Shown here: in pieces, positions 8,384 through 17,345 of the stretch
How positions within the stretch are numbered: the first letter of the stretch is position 1
Layout: each line of letters begins with the position of its first letter
Origin: Pseudomonas sp. SLFW
Lineage (GTDB): Bacteria; Pseudomonadota; Gammaproteobacteria; Pseudomonadales; Pseudomonadaceae
Assembly: GCF_009905615.1 (NCBI RefSeq)
Contig: NZ_JAAAKW010000008.1
Coordinates: forward strand, 62,001 to 126,000
DNA: 64,000 nt
Reading direction: 5' to 3'
Made by a program: the position numbers and the translations under genes
Notes under the pieces: model-generated
What the model was told of the DNA's origin: nothing
Seen by the model: only the letters and a program-made list of their open reading frames with translations
Database searches by the model: none

Positions 8384-9250
8384 TCAGTCGTCGAGGTCTT
8401 CGAATAAGAGTTCTGCGATCCTTTGGGCCCTTGCAGGATCCGCCGACCACAGTGTACGGAAGGCTCTGGAACAGGCACTAAATGCGCTTTTCGGGCTGCA
8501 CAGGGCCTCCGCGACTTTCATTTTTTTGCGTTGATAGGCGTCAGAACCGCTGGGGTCAAGTGCAAGACAGAGCCCGCGCAGGCAATCAGCGCGTCTGGAC
8601 GTCAAATCCTGGCTGTTGAGCTGAAAGAACTCAATGTTGGTTATCGCGCGCTCATAGGCGGGGCCTTGTGGGTGCGCCGGTATGGCGAGTACCCCGTCGA
8701 AGGTGATGATGTCCTCGGGATCATCGGGGTCTACCGACGATATCGGGTAAAGCAGCAGCGCAGCCTCACCCTGCATGGTTTGGGGTGACTGGCTGTTGAA
8801 GTCACGGGGGCCACGAACCGGAAAGTAGTTGGCCTTCAGCGTCGAATTGCAGCGGGTACAGGCGATCGCGTAATTCAGGTGATGGTAGGCGAGGCGGAAA
8901 TACCCTATGGCACTGGCCGCTCCGGTTGGCCAGTCATGTGTAAAGTCTTTCCAGCGGGCAATCCCTCGGTTTGGCCATGCCTTGACGCTCGACTTGGGGC
9001 GATAATGCTCGACTTCATGCACCTTGCTCGCCAGTGCAGAGCCTTGAAGCCTGGTTTCGCAGTACGCACATTTTTCATGTTGCAACTCGATGTAGACCTG
9101 CTTGATCGTGCCCCAGAAGTCATTGCCGTCCAGGTACTGACCCGCGTCGACAAATGCTTGAGTCCGTTCCGCCGCCGCGCCCATCCATTTGGGGGAGAGC
9201 AGGTTGATGCGTGCTATCAGTTCCTGTTCGGAAATGGGGTAGCGGATCAC
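8384..9250 (-). CDS. ptuB: HNH nuclease, PtuB-like (Septu effector)
   Basis: A 288-residue nuclease-like protein. The motifs are a CAYCE knuckle (61-65), EVEHYRPKS (79-87, catalytic His82), then HLNY and CTRCN (131-135), together a zinc-stabilised HNH fold. This CxxC...VEHxRPK...CxxCN order is what I know from PtuB and retron-associated HNH proteins. It starts with GTG in a GTGA overlap with the ATPase stop codon, so the two are translationally coupled. Expected role: cutting nucleic acid when released or activated by the ATPase partner during phage infection. No reverse transcriptase or ncRNA is nearby, so a retron is not supported. Symbol by homology of arrangement only. Confidence 0.8.
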   Translation of the reverse strand: MIRYPISEQELIARINLLSPKWMGAAAERTQAFVDAGQYLDGNDFWGTIKQVYIELQHEKCAYCETRLQGSALASKVHEVEHYRPKSSVKAWPNRGIARWKDFTHDWPTGAASAIGYFRLAYHHLNYAIACTRCNSTLKANYFPVRGPRDFNSQSPQTMQGEAALLLYPISSVDPDDPEDIITFDGVLAIPAHPQGPAYERAITNIEFFQLNSQDLTSRRADCLRGLCLALDPSGSDAYQRKKMKVAEALCSPKSAFSACSRAFRTLWSADPARAQRIAELLFEDLDD

Positions 9251-10608
9251 TCTTTGGATTCCGTCGCTTTTTTGAGCGCGCGGTTGATGGCCGCAGCAGG
9301 CAACCCACTGGTTTTTGAGGCTGAACGGGTATCTCCTCGTTGCGCGGCGATCCCGCGGGACATCACTTTCAGATAATTGAGCGCCGCGTCCGGGTCTCCT
9401 GCCTCCGCGCGTCTGGCCAACTCACTGAGGGTTTCGGCGGCCATGGCTGAGCGCGTGGTGTCCAGCCCGAAATAAGGGGAAAGCAAGATCTGATCAGAGT
9501 TTTTGCCCTGAACGATTTCCGGCAGGCGTTTGATCACGCTCGCCGCTTCCTCTTGATCGTATTCCAGTACATAAAGATTGTTCGACGACAGCGACCCCAC
9601 GACCAGCGGGCTGTGGGTCGTCAGAATGAACTGGATGTTGGGCAGCGCTGCGGCAAGCGTAGGCACCACCGTGCGTTGCCACTCGGGGTGCAAATGCAGG
9701 TCGATTTCATCGACCATTACCACCCCTCGTGTCTGATTCAACCGCTCACCGGACCTGACGCCCTGGCAGATGTGAAACAGCATGTCGCCGATCCAGCCTA
9801 TGTACCCACGGAATCCGTCCGACAGCGCACGGAACGGCAGGGCGATGCCGTTCATTTCAAACAAATGCTCAAGCCCGTCTCGGGTCCGCGATGCCGCAGG
9901 CTGAATCTGGCAATGGTCGGGCAACAGCTTGTTGATCAGGGTGATCACTTGCTTGTAACGCCCTTTGTTCTGCTCGGCAAAAGCAGGCAGCCAATAGGAA
10001 AGCGGCATCAGCGACATGTGCTCTTCGAACAAGCCCGCGACCCGTTCATAACGCCGCAGCCTAGACTTCATCCGCGCACTGCCATCGACTTGAGACGAGG
10101 CTTCAACCCGGCGCGTGGCGCCATAGCCCACGACGAAAAATGCTGGGCTAGCCTCATCAAATTGAAGGTTCTCGGCTGATTCCGCCGTGGAATTGGGAGA
10201 GACCGACCAGTCGAGCTTTTCGGTAGAGCTCAGCGTGCGAATGTGTGTCGTCATCGAAAAATGGCTGGGCATTGGCCAGTCGCCCGCGTTCGACAGTTCG
10301 CTTTCGGTCGAACGGACGGTTGCCGTTAGCTCTGCCGGTTCCGGACGGTCCAGATTGACCTTGCCAGCCTTACTGGCAGGTGGACGCCGTACGAGGCCTT
10401 CAGAAACGAAACCAGAGGAGCCGCTGAGCAAAGGCCCCAGCGTTGCCAGTGCTACCGCTCGCAAGACGCTGGTCTTGCCCAGTCCGTTGTCGCCCAGCAA
10501 CACGTTCACATTTGGAAACTGCACGCCCTTCGTCTCAGGCAGATTGAATTCGATCTCGGCTGCTTTGAACGAGCGAAGGTTCTCTATCTGGAGTTTTTGA
10601 ATGTGCAT
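9247..10608 (-). CDS. ptuA: AAA/ABC-type ATPase, PtuA-like (Septu sensor)
   Basis: A 453-residue SMC/ABC-like ATPase of the type found in defence systems. Walker A is GDNGLGKTS (39-47) after an N-terminal MHIQKLQIENLRSF strand. The ABC signature-like ALSDGFRGY is at 261-269, Walker B VVMVDEIDLHLHP at 296-308, and the switch His in TTHSP at 330-334. There is no nuclease domain of its own, unlike the OLD or GajA families. A GAGGTG ribosome site precedes the ATG by 6 nt. It lies 59 bp downstream of abrB on the same strand with no terminator visible, and overlaps ptuB by 4 nt. The pairing with an HNH protein supports PtuA; specificity is not readable. Confidence 0.8.
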   Translation of the reverse strand: MHIQKLQIENLRSFKAAEIEFNLPETKGVQFPNVNVLLGDNGLGKTSVLRAVALATLGPLLSGSSGFVSEGLVRRPPASKAGKVNLDRPEPAELTATVRSTESELSNAGDWPMPSHFSMTTHIRTLSSTEKLDWSVSPNSTAESAENLQFDEASPAFFVVGYGATRRVEASSQVDGSARMKSRLRRYERVAGLFEEHMSLMPLSYWLPAFAEQNKGRYKQVITLINKLLPDHCQIQPAASRTRDGLEHLFEMNGIALPFRALSDGFRGYIGWIGDMLFHICQGVRSGERLNQTRGVVMVDEIDLHLHPEWQRTVVPTLAAALPNIQFILTTHSPLVVGSLSSNNLYVLEYDQEEAASVIKRLPEIVQGKNSDQILLSPYFGLDTTRSAMAAETLSELARRAEAGDPDAALNYLKVMSRGIAAQRGDTRSASKTSGLPAAAINRALKKATESKE

Positions 10609-10667
10609 GGGTCACCTCTGGCGAAGGTCCGGATGTTAACAAACTCTGTCCCAGTGGGCATGTGAGG

Positions 10668-11702
10668 CTACGGGGCAGCCTGCCGATTCCAATATCGATA
10701 CAACGGCTCCGCCAGAAACAACACAAACAACAATCGCATCACCTGCATCGCCGTCACCAGCGGCACCGACAGTTGCAGCACTTCGGCTGTCAGGCTCATT
10801 TCTGCAATCCCGCCGGGCATCATGCCCAAGGTCAGCGAGCGCAGATCAAGGTGCGTCGCGGCACTCAGTATCCATGCGCATAACGCGGCGATGCTCATGG
10901 TCAGCGCCGTTCCAATCAGTGTGCGTCCCATGAAGGAGGGCGCACGACGGAAGAAGGCCCGGTTGAAATGGCAACCCAGGCCGCTGCCGATCAGCCATTG
11001 GCCGACCTGACTGCCACCATTGGGCAACCCGATGTGCAAGTCGAAACTGACGCTGATAATCGCACTCACCAGCAACGGGCCGAATAGCCACGGGTTGGGC
11101 TGCTTCAAGCGTTGCCAGCCCCACGCGACCAATGCGCCGAGCGCAAACAGCAGCGCCAGCCAGGTCCAGTCCACCACCGTTGCGTGCGAGGGCGGTCCGC
11201 CGTTACCCATCAGGTATTTGAAGATCGCCGGTACGCATAGCACGACCGCCAGGACCCGCAGGCTCTGCCCCGCCGCGACGTTGCTGAGGGTTGCGCCATT
11301 GCGCGCGCCGAGGTTGACCATCTCGCCCGAACCCCCAGGCATGCTGGAAAAGAACGCCGTGGCGCGGTCTTCCCCGGTGCGTAGCATCAGCCACACGCCG
11401 ACCACGCTGGAAACGCTGGTCACCAGTGCGCCGATGAAAATCAGGCCGAAATGCGAGAGGACTTGTTCGATGACGACAGGAGTGAAGTGCAGGCCGATGC
11501 CGATGCCGACCACCCATTGGCCGCATTTGCGGCCGCCGGGGATTTCAGCCAGCTGCCACGGGGTGAGGCAGCGGACCAGGATGATCGCCAACAATGAGCC
11601 GACCATCCAGGGCAACGGCCAGCCGACCTGACTGGCGAGGTAGCCCCCCAGCAGGCCGACCAGCGGCGTACCCCACCACGTTTTGAACGGCCGGTCAGAC
11701 AT
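10668..11702 (-). CDS. AbrB-family (PF05145-type) integral membrane protein
   Basis: A 344-residue polytopic protein made of two homologous halves, each with a Pro/Gly-rich WxxGxxL segment (GWPLPWMVGSLLA and KQPNPWLFGPLLVSA) and a SMPGG or MMPGG motif (FFSSMPGGSGEMVNLG, GMMPGGIAEMSLTA). This pattern identifies the family often labelled AbrB, a putative transporter or aidB regulator. About nine to ten membrane helices are expected. Its start overlaps the tctA stop by 8 nt, so it is part of the tct operon and may be an accessory permease. Despite the name there is no DNA-binding AbrB domain. Confidence 0.85.
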   Translation of the reverse strand: MSDRPFKTWWGTPLVGLLGGYLASQVGWPLPWMVGSLLAIILVRCLTPWQLAEIPGGRKCGQWVVGIGIGLHFTPVVIEQVLSHFGLIFIGALVTSVSSVVGVWLMLRTGEDRATAFFSSMPGGSGEMVNLGARNGATLSNVAAGQSLRVLAVVLCVPAIFKYLMGNGGPPSHATVVDWTWLALLFALGALVAWGWQRLKQPNPWLFGPLLVSAIISVSFDLHIGLPNGGSQVGQWLIGSGLGCHFNRAFFRRAPSFMGRTLIGTALTMSIAALCAWILSAATHLDLRSLTLGMMPGGIAEMSLTAEVLQLSVPLVTAMQVMRLLFVLFLAEPLYRYWNRQAAP

Positions 11703-13209
11703 CGGCCAGTGCGCGACGCTGAACGCTGCGCTTGCGCCAGATGCGGATCAGCGGCAGCACCAGCATGAAGGCGGTCACGACCCACACGCCGAGGGTGATC
11801 GGGCTGGACCACAGAATCTCCAGCGAGCCGTTGGAGATCGACAGCGCACGACGCAGGTTCTGCTCCATCAAACCGCCGAGAATGAAGCCCAGCAGAATCG
11901 GCGACAGCGGGAAGTCCAGCTTGCGCAGGATGTAACCGAAGATGCCGATGCCGACCATCAGGAACAGGTCGAACGTGGTGGCGTGAACGGCGTAGACACC
12001 GATCCCGGTGATGATCGCGATGACCGGCACCAGCGCCCAGTTCGGCACGGCCAGGATGCGGGTGAAGATGCGGATCATCGGGATGTTAAGGATCACCAGC
12101 ATGATGTTGGCGATGAACAACGACGCGATCAGGCCCCAGACGATGTCCGGTTGCTGTTGGAACAGCAGCGGGCCCGGCGTGATGTTGTACAGCGACAGCG
12201 CGCCGATCATCACGGCGGTGGTGCCCGAACCTGGAACGCCCAAGGTCAGCATCGGCACCAACGCGCCGCAGGCAGTTGCGCCGATGGCAGTTTCAGGGGC
12301 TGCCAGACCGCGCATGTCGCCCTGCCCGAATTTTCCGCTTGCGCCTGCGATGCGTTTCTCGGTCATGTAGGTCACGGCGCTGGCGAGCGTCGCACCCGCA
12401 CCTGGCAACACGCCCATGATGAAGCCCATCAGGCCGCAACGGATGTTGACGGTGAACACCGACGCCGCTTCCTTGAAGTTGAACATCATGCGCCCGGTGG
12501 CTTTTACCGCTTCCTGGCCGCGATGGGTTTTCTCCAGCAACAGCAGGATTTCGCTGATCGAGAACAGGCCCAGCACCAGCACGACGAACTGAATACCGTC
12601 AGCCAGGTGGATGTTGTCGCCGGTAAAACGGTACACACCGCTGTTGGCGTCGATGCCGATGCTCGACAGAAACAGGCCGATCAGCGCGGCGACGAAGGTC
12701 TTCAGCGGTCGATCACCGGCCATGCCGCCGAGGCAGACGATGGCGAAGACCATCAGCACGAAATATTCCGCAGGCCCAAAGGCAATCGCCCATTTCGCCA
12801 GCAGCGGGGCGAACATCACCATGCCGCAGGTGGCAATGAAGGCGCCAATGAACGAGCTCCACGCCGACAGCGACAACGCCACGCCGGCCAGGCCCTGACG
12901 CGCCATCGGGTAGCCGTCCAGCGCGGTCATCACGGTAGACGCTTCACCAGGGATGTTCAGCAAAATCGAGCTGATCCGCCCGCCGTATTCGCAGCCCAGA
13001 TAAACCGCTGCTAGCAGGATCAATGCCGACTCAGGCGGCAGGCCGAGGGCGAACGCGATGGGAATCAACAGCGCCACGCCGTTGATCGGGCCAAGGCCCG
13101 GCAGCAGGCCGACGATGGTGCCGATCAATGTGCCGGAAAGGGCAGTGACCAGGTTGTACGGGGTCAATGCGACGCCGAAGCCCTGGCCGAGGTAACCGAG
13201 AGTGTCCAT
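11695..13209 (-). CDS. tctA: tripartite tricarboxylate transporter, large membrane subunit TctA
   Basis: The 504-residue inner-membrane channel subunit of the TctCBA uptake system. It begins with MDTLGYLGQGF, followed by GLLPGLGPINGVALL, the duplicated-half signature MGVLPGAGATLAS and GVPGSGTTAVMIGAL, and about twelve hydrophobic segments. The frame is open upstream through the tctB 3' end, but the start at 13209 matches family length and lies 1 bp after the tctB stop. It is translationally linked to both tctB and abrB. Substrate (citrate or another tricarboxylate) is set by TctC. Confidence 0.95.
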   Translation of the reverse strand: MDTLGYLGQGFGVALTPYNLVTALSGTLIGTIVGLLPGLGPINGVALLIPIAFALGLPPESALILLAAVYLGCEYGGRISSILLNIPGEASTVMTALDGYPMARQGLAGVALSLSAWSSFIGAFIATCGMVMFAPLLAKWAIAFGPAEYFVLMVFAIVCLGGMAGDRPLKTFVAALIGLFLSSIGIDANSGVYRFTGDNIHLADGIQFVVLVLGLFSISEILLLLEKTHRGQEAVKATGRMMFNFKEAASVFTVNIRCGLMGFIMGVLPGAGATLASAVTYMTEKRIAGASGKFGQGDMRGLAAPETAIGATACGALVPMLTLGVPGSGTTAVMIGALSLYNITPGPLLFQQQPDIVWGLIASLFIANIMLVILNIPMIRIFTRILAVPNWALVPVIAIITGIGVYAVHATTFDLFLMVGIGIFGYILRKLDFPLSPILLGFILGGLMEQNLRRALSISNGSLEILWSSPITLGVWVVTAFMLVLPLIRIWRKRSVQRRALADV

Positions 13210-13210
13210 A

Positions 13211-13669
13211 TCAGTTCTCCAGAACGTCGAGCAGGCCAAGGGGCAGAGGCACATCCATCACTTTGTCGAAGAGCACGTACAGCAAGATGCTCATCAGCGT
13301 GGTGATGAGGATGCTCGGCAGCCAGCGACCGCCGTACAGCCGGGCCATCGGGATGCCGATCAGGATGCTGCTGAGTACGAAACCCAGTGGCTCGAACAGA
13401 CCGGCGAACACCAGCAACAGCACGGTGCAGATCGAAATCTTGATCAGGGTCGGGCGATCCAGCGGTGGCTCATCTTCTGAGTGCTTGATCGGGGTTGGGC
13501 GAATCAACATGTACAGCAGCGAGAGGCCCATCAGCCCTAACATGAGCAGCGGAAACGCTCGCGGGCCAACGGGCTCGTAGGAAAACGGGGCCTGATAAGG
13601 CCAGGCCATCAGCGCCAGGCCAATACAGGCCAACAGCAGCACGAAGGCAAACAGTCGTTGCAAGACCAT
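13211..13669 (-). CDS. tctB: tripartite tricarboxylate transporter, small membrane subunit TctB
   Basis: A 152-residue protein with four predicted membrane helices (about 6-24, 41-60, 78-110 as two and 118-140). It has the TctB pattern of an early GPRAFP motif (VGPRAFPLLML) and a charged cytoplasmic loop (RPTPIKHSEDEPPLDR). It partners TctA in the membrane. It sits between tctC (78 bp away) and tctA (1 bp). Confidence 0.92.
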   Translation of the reverse strand: MVLQRLFAFVLLLACIGLALMAWPYQAPFSYEPVGPRAFPLLMLGLMGLSLLYMLIRPTPIKHSEDEPPLDRPTLIKISICTVLLLVFAGLFEPLGFVLSSILIGIPMARLYGGRWLPSILITTLMSILLYVLFDKVMDVPLPLGLLDVLEN

Positions 13670-13747
13670 AGGAAGCTCCTGGTCGCGCCACCGCGCAGGC
13701 GGCGCGACACGTAGTCAGTCAATGGAGAACCAGTCGTGGGGGTTCAA

Positions 13748-14728
13748 TCACTGAATCAGGCCGAATTCCTTGGCCAGCATTTTGTAGTCGGCGACCTGCT
13801 TCTTCACGTAGGTGTCCAGCTCGGGGCCGGTCATGGCGAAGGGGAACAGTTCACGCTGATCGCGCAGCTTGGCGAAATCTTCGGAAGCCAGCAGCTTGTC
13901 GAAGGAAGCTTTCCACCAGTTGTATTCCTCGTCGGTCACTTTCGGCCCGAGGTAGAAGCCGCGCACCACGGGCCAGACGATGTCGTAGCCTTGCTCTTTG
14001 GCGGTCGGGATGTTCTTCATCTCCGGCTCGTCCAGGCGCTGCTCGGAGAACACCGCCAGCAGGCGCATGTCGCCGCTGAGGATGTGCGGCATGGAGTCGG
14101 AAATGTCGGTGGAGCCGACCTGGATGTGGCCGCCGAGCAGGGCCGTGGCGATTTCACCGCCGCCTTCCAGGGCCACGTAGCGCAGGTCTCGCGGGTTGAT
14201 ACCTGCGGCCTTGGCGATCAGCGCAGTCTGCATCCAGTCCTGGCTGCCGACGGTGCCGCCAGAGCCGATCACCACTTTGCTCGGGTCGGCTTTCAGCGCT
14301 TTGACCAGATCGTCGAGGTTCTTGTAAGGCGAATCGGCTTTCACGGCGATGGCGCCGTAGCTGGTGCCGACGGCCGCGAGCCAGCGCACGGCGTTTTCAT
14401 CGAAACGACCAAACTTGCCTTGCGCCAGGTTCAGCAATGAGCCGCTGGACCACGCCACCAGCGTGCCCGCGTCGGCGGGGCGCTGAGCGACTACCGCGTT
14501 ATACGCCACTGCGCCCACGCCGCCCGGCATGTAGGTCACGCGCATCGGTTTGCTCAGCAGCTTCTCGTTGACCAGCGCGCTTTGCGCCAGTTTACAGGTC
14601 AGGTCAAAGCCGCCGCCGGGCGAAGCCGGGGCGATGCATTCAGGGCGGTTAGGCTCGGCAGCCCACAATTGAGTGGCCACCAGCATGCAGCTGGCGGCGA
14701 CGCTGATACGGCGCAGTGATAGGTTCAT
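13748..14728 (-). CDS. tctC: periplasmic tricarboxylate-binding protein TctC
   Basis: A 326-residue substrate-binding protein of the Bug/TctC family. A signal peptide ends near AAEPNRPE (residues 23-30). The ligand-loop motifs are APASPGGGFDLTC, MPGGVGAVAYNAV and GSGGTVGSQDW. It is the first gene of the operon, divergent from tctD. TctC delivers the substrate to TctAB. In P. aeruginosa a porin gene, opdH, lies next to the corresponding genes as I recall; no porin is present here. Confidence 0.95.
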   Translation of the reverse strand: MNLSLRRISVAASCMLVATQLWAAEPNRPECIAPASPGGGFDLTCKLAQSALVNEKLLSKPMRVTYMPGGVGAVAYNAVVAQRPADAGTLVAWSSGSLLNLAQGKFGRFDENAVRWLAAVGTSYGAIAVKADSPYKNLDDLVKALKADPSKVVIGSGGTVGSQDWMQTALIAKAAGINPRDLRYVALEGGGEIATALLGGHIQVGSTDISDSMPHILSGDMRLLAVFSEQRLDEPEMKNIPTAKEQGYDIVWPVVRGFYLGPKVTDEEYNWWKASFDKLLASEDFAKLRDQRELFPFAMTGPELDTYVKKQVADYKMLAKEFGLIQ

Positions 14729-15039
14729 GGTCAGTCTCCGGCGGAGTTGTTGTTTTTGGGTATGAGTCGATCAGGCAATCATTTCGCAGCGTGACGGGCC
14801 TGCGAACAGCAAAAACGGGGACGTGACGATGCACTGCGCCAAGCGGCGTAGTGTACTCAAAACAGGACGGGGTTCAGGCGGCGCAATGGCCGGGATGTGC
14901 AGTGATGGCATCACCGATGACTCCGATATTGTTTTTATTGTTGAAAACGCATCGAGGCGTTTTTCGTCACGACCCAGCGTTACGAAGGCAGCGCGAGGTG
15001 CAATCGTAACGAGGCGTGACCGAATCCTAATCAGCGAAG

Positions 15040-15078
15040 CTTTCAGCAACCTTTCAACTACCTTTCATGAAACTTTCG
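15040..15078. promoter_or_regulatory. four 11-bp-spaced CTTTCA repeats, probable TctD sites
   Basis: CTTTCA occurs at 15040, 15051 and 15062 and CTTTCG at 15073, each exactly 11 bp apart, about one helical turn. Direct repeats of roughly this period are typical binding sites of OmpR/PhoB-class response regulators. They lie 110 bp before tctD and 310 bp before tctC in the divergent spacer, so TctD is the natural candidate. Binding is inferred. Confidence 0.65.
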
Positions 15079-15188
15079 ATGATTGTGTTTCCATTTTCAT
15101 CGGTGAATTTTCAGACATTTCGCATCTCCACACCGGGTGCTGCGCCTGTAAACTCCGCCACCATTCAACGCCCCAAGGGAAGACATCC

Positions 15189-15860
15189 ATGCGTGTCCTG
15201 CTTGTCGAAGACCATTTGCAACTGGCTGAAAGCGTCGCGCTGGCGCTCAAGGGCAGCGGGCTCACCGTGGACGTATTGCATGACGGCGTGGCCGCTGACC
15301 TGGCGCTGAGCAGCGAGGAATACGCCGTGGCGATTCTCGACGTCGGCCTGCCGCGCATGGACGGTTTCGAGGTGTTGGCCAAACTTCGCGCGCGGGGCAA
15401 AAATACCCCGGTGCTGATGCTCACCGCCCGCAGCGACGTCAAGGATCGCGTGCACGGTCTGAACCTGGGGGCCGACGATTACCTCGCTAAACCTTTCGAA
15501 TTGTCTGAGCTCGAAGCGCGGGTAAAAGCCCTGCTGCGGCGCAGCGTCCTGGGCGGCGAACGTCAGCAGCGTTGCGGGGTGTTGGTCTACGATCTCGACA
15601 CGCGGCGTTTCACTCTGGGTAACGACGCCATGACCCTGACTTCCCGCGAGCAATCAGTGCTCGAAGCGCTGATCGCCCGACCCGGCCGGGTCATGAGCAA
15701 AGAGCAACTCGCCGCGCAGGTTTTCGGACTGGACGAAGAAGCGAGCGCCGACGCCATCGAGATTTACGTTCACCGCCTGCGCAAGAAGCTCGACGGACAC
15801 CCCATCGCCATCGTGACGTTCCGTGGCTTGGGCTACCTGCTGGAAAGCCGCGATGCTTAA
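15189..15860 (+). CDS. tctD: response regulator TctD (OmpR class)
   Basis: A 223-residue regulator. The receiver domain carries the acidic pocket VED (6-8), phosphoacceptor Asp51 in AILDVGLPRMDGFEV, and Lys101 in DYLAKPF. The C-terminal winged helix contains LTSREQSVLEAL and the recognition part VHRLRKKL...FRGLGYLL. It should activate the divergent tct transport genes in response to tricarboxylates sensed by TctE. ATG 15189 was chosen over a long upstream extension because GGGAAG precedes it and MRVLLVEDH is the canonical start. Its stop overlaps the tctE start by 8 nt. Confidence 0.93.
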   Translation: MRVLLVEDHLQLAESVALALKGSGLTVDVLHDGVAADLALSSEEYAVAILDVGLPRMDGFEVLAKLRARGKNTPVLMLTARSDVKDRVHGLNLGADDYLAKPFELSELEARVKALLRRSVLGGERQQRCGVLVYDLDTRRFTLGNDAMTLTSREQSVLEALIARPGRVMSKEQLAAQVFGLDEEASADAIEIYVHRLRKKLDGHPIAIVTFRGLGYLLESRDA

Positions 15861-17268
15861 CCCGTTTCCTTCAGCGGAAAACAGCCTGCGCTGGCGCCTG
15901 CTGTGGAACCTGGGTTTGCTGCTGGTGGTGCTAATGATCGCCAGTGGCATGAGCGCTTACTGGAACGGGCGCGAAGCGGCTGACACGGCCTACGACCGGA
16001 CGTTGCTGGCCTCGGCGCGGACCATCGCGGCAGGGTTGTCCGAGCGCGACGGCTCCCTCAGTGCCGACGTGCCGTACGTTGCCCTCGACACCTTCGCCTA
16101 TGACAGTGCGGGACGCATTTACTATCAGGTCAACGACATCAACCAAAAGCTGATTTCCGGCTACGAAAACCTGCCTGCACCGCCCCCCGGCACGCCGCGT
16201 ACCGACGATTATCCCGCTCTCGCCAAGTTCTACAGCGCACGTTATCAGGGGCAAGATGTGCGCGTGGTGAGCCTCCTCAAGGCGGTCAGTGAGCCGAACA
16301 TGAACGGCATTGCCGAAATCCGCGTAGCCGAAACCGAAGAGCAGCGGGTCAACATGGCCCGAGGCTTGATGGCCGACACCTTGCTGCGTCTCGGCATGCT
16401 TGGTAGCGGCGCGCTGCTGCTGGTGTGGTTTACCGTCAGCGCGGCGTTACGCCCGCTGGACCGGCTGCGCACGGCCGTGGAAGAGCGTCAGCCCGACGAC
16501 TTGCGTTCCTTGCCAATGGTGCAGGTGCAGCATGAACTGCGTCCGCTGGTGAGTTCGCTCAATCACTTCACCGAGCGGCTGCGCATGCAATTCGAGCGTC
16601 AGGCGCAGTTCATCGCCGATGCCGCCCATGAGTTGCGAACCCCGCTGGCCGCGCTCAAGGCCAGAGTTGAATTGGGGCTACGAGATCAGGAACCTGCTGT
16701 CTGGCGCAGCACGCTGGAAAGCGCCGCGTCCGGGACTGACAAGCTGACCCATCTGGCGAATCAATTGTTATCGCTGGCGCGGATCGAAAACGGTGCCCGG
16801 GCCATTGCAGAAGGTGGAGCGCAGTTGCTCGACCTCAGCCAATTGGCTCGGGAACTGGGCATGGCGATGGCACCGCTGGCACACAAGCGAGGTGTTGCGC
16901 TGGCGCTGGAAGCCGACGAGCCGGTGTGGATGAAAGGTGAGCCCACGTTGCTCAACGAGCTGTTGAGCAACCTTGTCGACAACGCGCTCGCGCACACGCC
17001 GCCGGGAGGCAATGTGGTGCTTCGCGTGCATTCGCGGTGCGTGCTGGAGGTCGAAGACGATGGCCCCGGCATACCGCTGCACGAGCGTGACCGGGTATTC
17101 GAGCGCTTTTATCGGCGCAATCAGCAAAGCGCGGGATCAGGCTTGGGGTTGGCGATTGTCGGCGAGATCTGTCGAGCGCACCTGGCGCAGATCACGTTGC
17201 ATGACGGGGCAGAGCGGGGCTTGAAAGTGCGAGTGACGTTCGCGACGTCAGAGCTTGAAACACGCTGA
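15853..17268 (+). CDS. tctE: sensor histidine kinase TctE
   Basis: A 471-residue inner-membrane kinase. Membrane segment 1 is at about 16-36, followed by a periplasmic sensor domain of about 140 residues (2CSK_N type), segment 2 at about 179-199, a HAMP-like linker, HisKA with phosphoacceptor His259 in DAAHELRTPLAAL, and an HATPase domain with NLVDNALAHTPPG (N box), DDGPGIP and GSGLGLAIV. It pairs with TctD, sharing an 8-nt overlap. Downstream, a REP-type hairpin 20 bp after the stop may end the transcript. Confidence 0.93.
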   Translation: MLNPFPSAENSLRWRLLWNLGLLLVVLMIASGMSAYWNGREAADTAYDRTLLASARTIAAGLSERDGSLSADVPYVALDTFAYDSAGRIYYQVNDINQKLISGYENLPAPPPGTPRTDDYPALAKFYSARYQGQDVRVVSLLKAVSEPNMNGIAEIRVAETEEQRVNMARGLMADTLLRLGMLGSGALLLVWFTVSAALRPLDRLRTAVEERQPDDLRSLPMVQVQHELRPLVSSLNHFTERLRMQFERQAQFIADAAHELRTPLAALKARVELGLRDQEPAVWRSTLESAASGTDKLTHLANQLLSLARIENGARAIAEGGAQLLDLSQLARELGMAMAPLAHKRGVALALEADEPVWMKGEPTLLNELLSNLVDNALAHTPPGGNVVLRVHSRCVLEVEDDGPGIPLHERDRVFERFYRRNQQSAGSGLGLAIVGEICRAHLAQITLHDGAERGLKVRVTFATSELETR

Positions 17269-17289
17269 AGGTCTGAATCGATACGGCTC

Positions 17290-17317
17290 TGTGGGGGCGA
17301 ATAAATTCGCTCCCACA
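17290..17317. repeat. single REP palindrome
   Basis: TGTGGG-GCGAAT pairs with ATTCGC-CCCACA around AA, with one mismatched base per arm. It is one copy of the GTGGGAGCGAATTC family seen in four complete pairs in this window, and lies in the tctE/HDOD convergent spacer. Confidence 0.85.
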
Positions 17318-17345
17318 AGTCTTTATCCCGCAGGTCGATCAGCGG

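Noticed and set aside
8384-10608. Retron (Ec78-type) interpretation of the ATPase/HNH pair
   Set aside because: The PtuAB-like pair occurs in some retrons, but no reverse transcriptase gene or msr/msd-like RNA region is found next to it; ung and abrB are the direct neighbours.
11683-13014. 443-residue plus-strand frame antisense to tctA
   Set aside because: His/Gln/Arg-rich low-complexity shadow of tctA with no start signal.
15040-15078. CRISPR-like repeat array
   Set aside because: The repeats are 6 bp at 11-bp spacing, far too short; they fit response-regulator sites.
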